A stretch of DNA of 64,000 bases, taken from NCBI RefSeq assembly GCF_026242045.1, contig NZ_JAPJDO010000030.1:1-64000 (forward strand), in the 5' to 3' direction. The notes under the pieces were generated by a model. The model did not search any database, was not told the DNA's origin, and saw only the letters and a program-made list of their open reading frames with translations. This document shows, piece after piece, positions 61,854-64,000 of this stretch (position 1 is the stretch's first letter; each line of letters begins with the position of its first letter). Source of the DNA: Mycobacterium pinniadriaticum. GTDB taxonomy: Bacteria > Actinomycetota > Actinomycetes > Mycobacteriales > Mycobacteriaceae. The position numbers and the translations under genes were made by a program.

Positions 61854-62492
61854 ATGCACCGCTACGTCGACCGGGCCGACGCGGGCCGCCGACTAGCCGG
61901 CCGGCTCGAGGACTACCGCGATCGGGACGTGCTCGTCCTCGGACTGCCGCGCGGCGGGGTGCCGGTCGCCTTCGAGGTCGCCAAGGCGTTGCAGGCCCCG
62001 CTGGATGTGATCGTCGTACGCAAGCTCGGGGTGCCGATCCAGCCCGAGCTGGCGTTCGGTGCGATCGGGGAGGGCGGCGTGCGGGTGCTCAACGACTCGG
62101 TGCTGCGTCATGTGCCGGTCAGCGACGCCGAGATCGCCGAGGTGGAGGCCGCCCAGCGGGTCGAACTCCAGCGCCGGGTCGAGCGCTACCGCGGTGGGCG
62201 GGCTCCGCTTCCGCTGGCGGGTCGGGTCGTGGTCATCGTCGACGACGGATTCGCCACCGGGTCCACCGCCCGCGCCGCCTGCCTGGTGGCCCGTGCTCAG
62301 GGTGCGGCCACGGTGGTGCTGGCCGCCCCGATCGGCGGCCCCGACACCGTCGCCGATCTGCGGCATTATGCCGACGACGTGGTGTGTGCCAGTACGCCAA
62401 CGTATTTCAGCGCGGTGGGGCAGGCGTACGACGATTTCCGGCAGACCTCCGACGAAGAGGTCTGCACGCTGCTTGAGCGCGCCCGCAGCTGA
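61854..62492 (+). CDS. Phosphoribosyltransferase-fold protein
   Basis: 212 residues from ATG 61854. N-terminal VLGLPRGGVPVAFEVA, then FGAIGEGG, and the PRPP loop VVVIVDDGFATGSTARA (about 124-140). This family (type I PRTase, often beside dienelactone-hydrolase-like genes) is stress-related in mycobacteria; base substrate unknown. Confidence 0.88.
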   Translation: MHRYVDRADAGRRLAGRLEDYRDRDVLVLGLPRGGVPVAFEVAKALQAPLDVIVVRKLGVPIQPELAFGAIGEGGVRVLNDSVLRHVPVSDAEIAEVEAAQRVELQRRVERYRGGRAPLPLAGRVVVIVDDGFATGSTARAACLVARAQGAATVVLAAPIGGPDTVADLRHYADDVVCASTPTYFSAVGQAYDDFRQTSDEEVCTLLERARS

Positions 62493-62499
62493 ACACTCG

Positions 62500-64000
62500 T
62501 CAGCGGGGCAATCCGATGCGCCGGTACCGCCGCAACCGTGCCGCGAAGCGATCCGGCGCGGGTAGGCCGCGCAGGTCGTGGAGTTCGCGCGCGATCGCGT
62601 CGGACATCCGCCGGGCGAACCGGACAGGCTCGTCGGCCGCATCGGGATGTTCGGGCACGATCGCGTCGACGATCCCGGTGCGCAGCAGATCGGCCGAGCG
62701 GACACCCTGGGCGGCGGCCAGCACGGCGGCGTGTGCGGTGTCGCGGAAGACGATGGCGCTGGCGCCCTCCGGCGGCAACGGGGCCAGCCAGCCATGCTGG
62801 GCGGCCAGCACCCGGTCGGCCGGCACCATCGCCAGCGCGGGCCCGCCGCTGCCCTGGCCGAGCAGGACCGACACCGTCGGGGTGTCCAGCGTGACCAGAT
62901 CGGACAGGCAGCGAGCGATCTCGCCGGCCAGGCCGTCCTGCTCGGCCTCGGCCGACAGCGCCGGTCCGGCGGTGTCGATCACCAGCACCAGCGGCAGCTG
63001 CAGACCGGCCGCCAGCGCCATGCCGCGGCGGGCTTCGCGCAGCGCTGCCGGGCCGATCCGGAGGGCAGGAGCGGAGCGACCAGGGAATGGATCCAGCCCG
63101 CCCACCACCCGTTGTTGACCGGCGACGACGGCGGGCTGGCCGCCGAACCGGGCCAGGGCCAGCACCGTGGTGGCCGCCTCACCGTGCGTGCCCGACAGCA
63201 GCACCCGATCAGTGGCGCCTTCGCGCAGCAACCAACTCACGCCGGGCCGGTCCGGGCGCCGGGAGGCCATGACCGATTCCCAGGCCGGGACGTCGGGTAG
63301 CGGCCCGTCGGGCGCCGGGGCCGGCGGTGGCGGCGTCGGCGCATCGGTGATCACCGTCAGCGCGCGATCCAGCGTCGCGCGCAGCGCCTCGACACCGACC
63401 ACCGCGTCAATAACGCCGTGCCGCAGCAGGTTCTCCGCGGTCTGCACGCCGGGCGGGAACGGCTCACCGTAGAGCTGCTCGTACACCCGCGGCCCGAGGA
63501 AACCGATCAGCGCGCCGGGTTGCGCGGCGGTGATGTGGCCCAGCGAACCCCATGACGCGAACACCCCGCCGGTCGTCGGGTGCCGCAGATACACCAGGTA
63601 AGGCAGGTGCGCCCGCTTGTGCTCGGTGACCGCCGCGGCGATCTTCACCATTTGCAGAAACGCGACCGTGCCCTCCTGCATGCGGGTGCCGCCCGAGCTC
63701 GGCGACGCCAGCAACGGCAGCTTCTCCGCGGTCGCGCGTTCGACGGCAGCGGTGATGCGTTCGGCCGCGGCCACCCCGATCGACCCGGCGAGGAAGTCGA
63801 ATTCACAGGCCACGACCGCGACCCGGCGGCCGAACACGGTGCCCTCACCGGTCAGCACCGCCTCGTCGAAACCGGTGGCGGCCCGGGCCGCCGCGAGCTC
63901 ACGGCGGTACGCCTCGTCGGCCTCGACGAGCAAAGGTGCGTCATCCCAGCTTCGGAACGACCCCGGGTCCAGCGCGGCGTCGCGCAGCTCGGCAGCCCCG
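62500..64000 (-). CDS. accD3: Acetyl-CoA carboxylase carboxyltransferase AccD3 (5' end outside window)
   Basis: About 500 residues visible; the frame is open to base 64000, where the sequence still matches the N-terminal region of M. tuberculosis AccD3, so only a few codons are missing. Two crotonase-like halves: LLASPSSGGTRMQEGTVAFLQM with the oxyanion Gly-Gly and GALIGFLGPRVYE in the first; GPALSAEAEQDGLAGEI and GQGSGGPALAM in the second. Carboxylates acyl-CoA together with a biotin subunit encoded elsewhere. In M. tuberculosis accD3 is next to prrA; here an ABC pair and a PRTase gene lie between. Confidence 0.95.
   Translation of the reverse strand, partial: GAAELRDAALDPGSFRSWDDAPLLVEADEAYRRELAAARAATGFDEAVLTGEGTVFGRRVAVVACEFDFLAGSIGVAAAERITAAVERATAEKLPLLASPSSGGTRMQEGTVAFLQMVKIAAAVTEHKRAHLPYLVYLRHPTTGGVFASWGSLGHITAAQPGALIGFLGPRVYEQLYGEPFPPGVQTAENLLRHGVIDAVVGVEALRATLDRALTVITDAPTPPPPAPAPDGPLPDVPAWESVMASRRPDRPGVSWLLREGATDRVLLSGTHGEAATTVLALARFGGQPAVVAGQQRVVGGLDPFPGRSAPALRIGPAALREARRGMALAAGLQLPLVLVIDTAGPALSAEAEQDGLAGEIARCLSDLVTLDTPTVSVLLGQGSGGPALAMVPADRVLAAQHGWLAPLPPEGASAIVFRDTAHAAVLAAAQGVRSADLLRTGIVDAIVPEHPDAADEPVRFARRMSDAIARELHDLRGLPAPDRFAARLRRYRRIGLPR

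Overview
The window is high-GC actinobacterial DNA from the family Mycobacteriaceae, most likely a fast-growing Mycolicibacterium-type species. The evidence is a complete mce operon, UsfY, an IniB-type glycine-rich protein, the PrrA/PrrB two-component pair, AccD3, several GAF-ANTAR regulators, DUF5994 and DUF5709 proteins, and two LdtMt2-like L,D-transpeptidases. No rRNA, tRNA, CRISPR array or intact insertion sequence was seen. Both end genes run off the window.

Region 1 (1-9.4 kb) is mixed accessory DNA. It starts with the C-terminal half of a helicase-nuclease of DUF4011/DUF3320 type coupled to a HIRAN/DUF2510 protein (a candidate anti-phage pair). A VapBC-type toxin-antitoxin module, a cupin, a secreted protein, a deazaflavin-type reductase, a GH16 glycosidase, a secreted serine esterase and an AbiEi/DUF559-like protein follow. 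Region 2 (9.5-20.9 kb) is one long minus-strand unit: yrbEA-yrbEB-mceA to mceF, an Mce-associated membrane protein, a secreted RsiV-like protein, and at the 3' end a TetR protein with two DNA-binding domains like Mce3R. A sigma-70-like promoter lies just upstream of yrbEA.

Region 3 (21.4-32.1 kb) holds three GAF-ANTAR proteins, an acyl-adenylating enzyme, a Ser/Thr kinase whose extracellular half is an amino-acid-binding-protein fold, a DUF5709 protein, a flavoprotein oxidoreductase, and a three-gene membrane redox module (Pro-rich protein, ferric-reductase-like membrane protein, NuoF-like flavoprotein).

Region 4 (32.2-43.6 kb) is the most unusual. A minus-strand operon carries an Anbu (bacterial ancestral proteasome subunit) gene with a TTG start coupled to the gene before it, a transglutaminase-like protease and two or three very small genes. 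Next to it are a fourth GAF-ANTAR gene, a translationally coupled GT4 / alpha-toroid / GH130 sugar operon, a second transglutaminase-like gene, three DUF5994 genes, and a TetR gene divergent from a coupled 13-codon and 59-codon gene pair across a phased operator array.

Region 5 (43.6-64 kb) looks more core-like: cold-shock protein and DEAD-box helicase, a frameshifted membrane protein, a methyltransferase, a NYN-LOTUS protein, tandem L,D-transpeptidases, haloalkane dehalogenase, usfY and iniB-like genes (each preceded by a perfect TGTGA-N6-TCACA Crp-type site), an SDR, prrA-prrB, a heterodimeric ABC exporter, a phosphoribosyltransferase, and accD3 cut by the window end.
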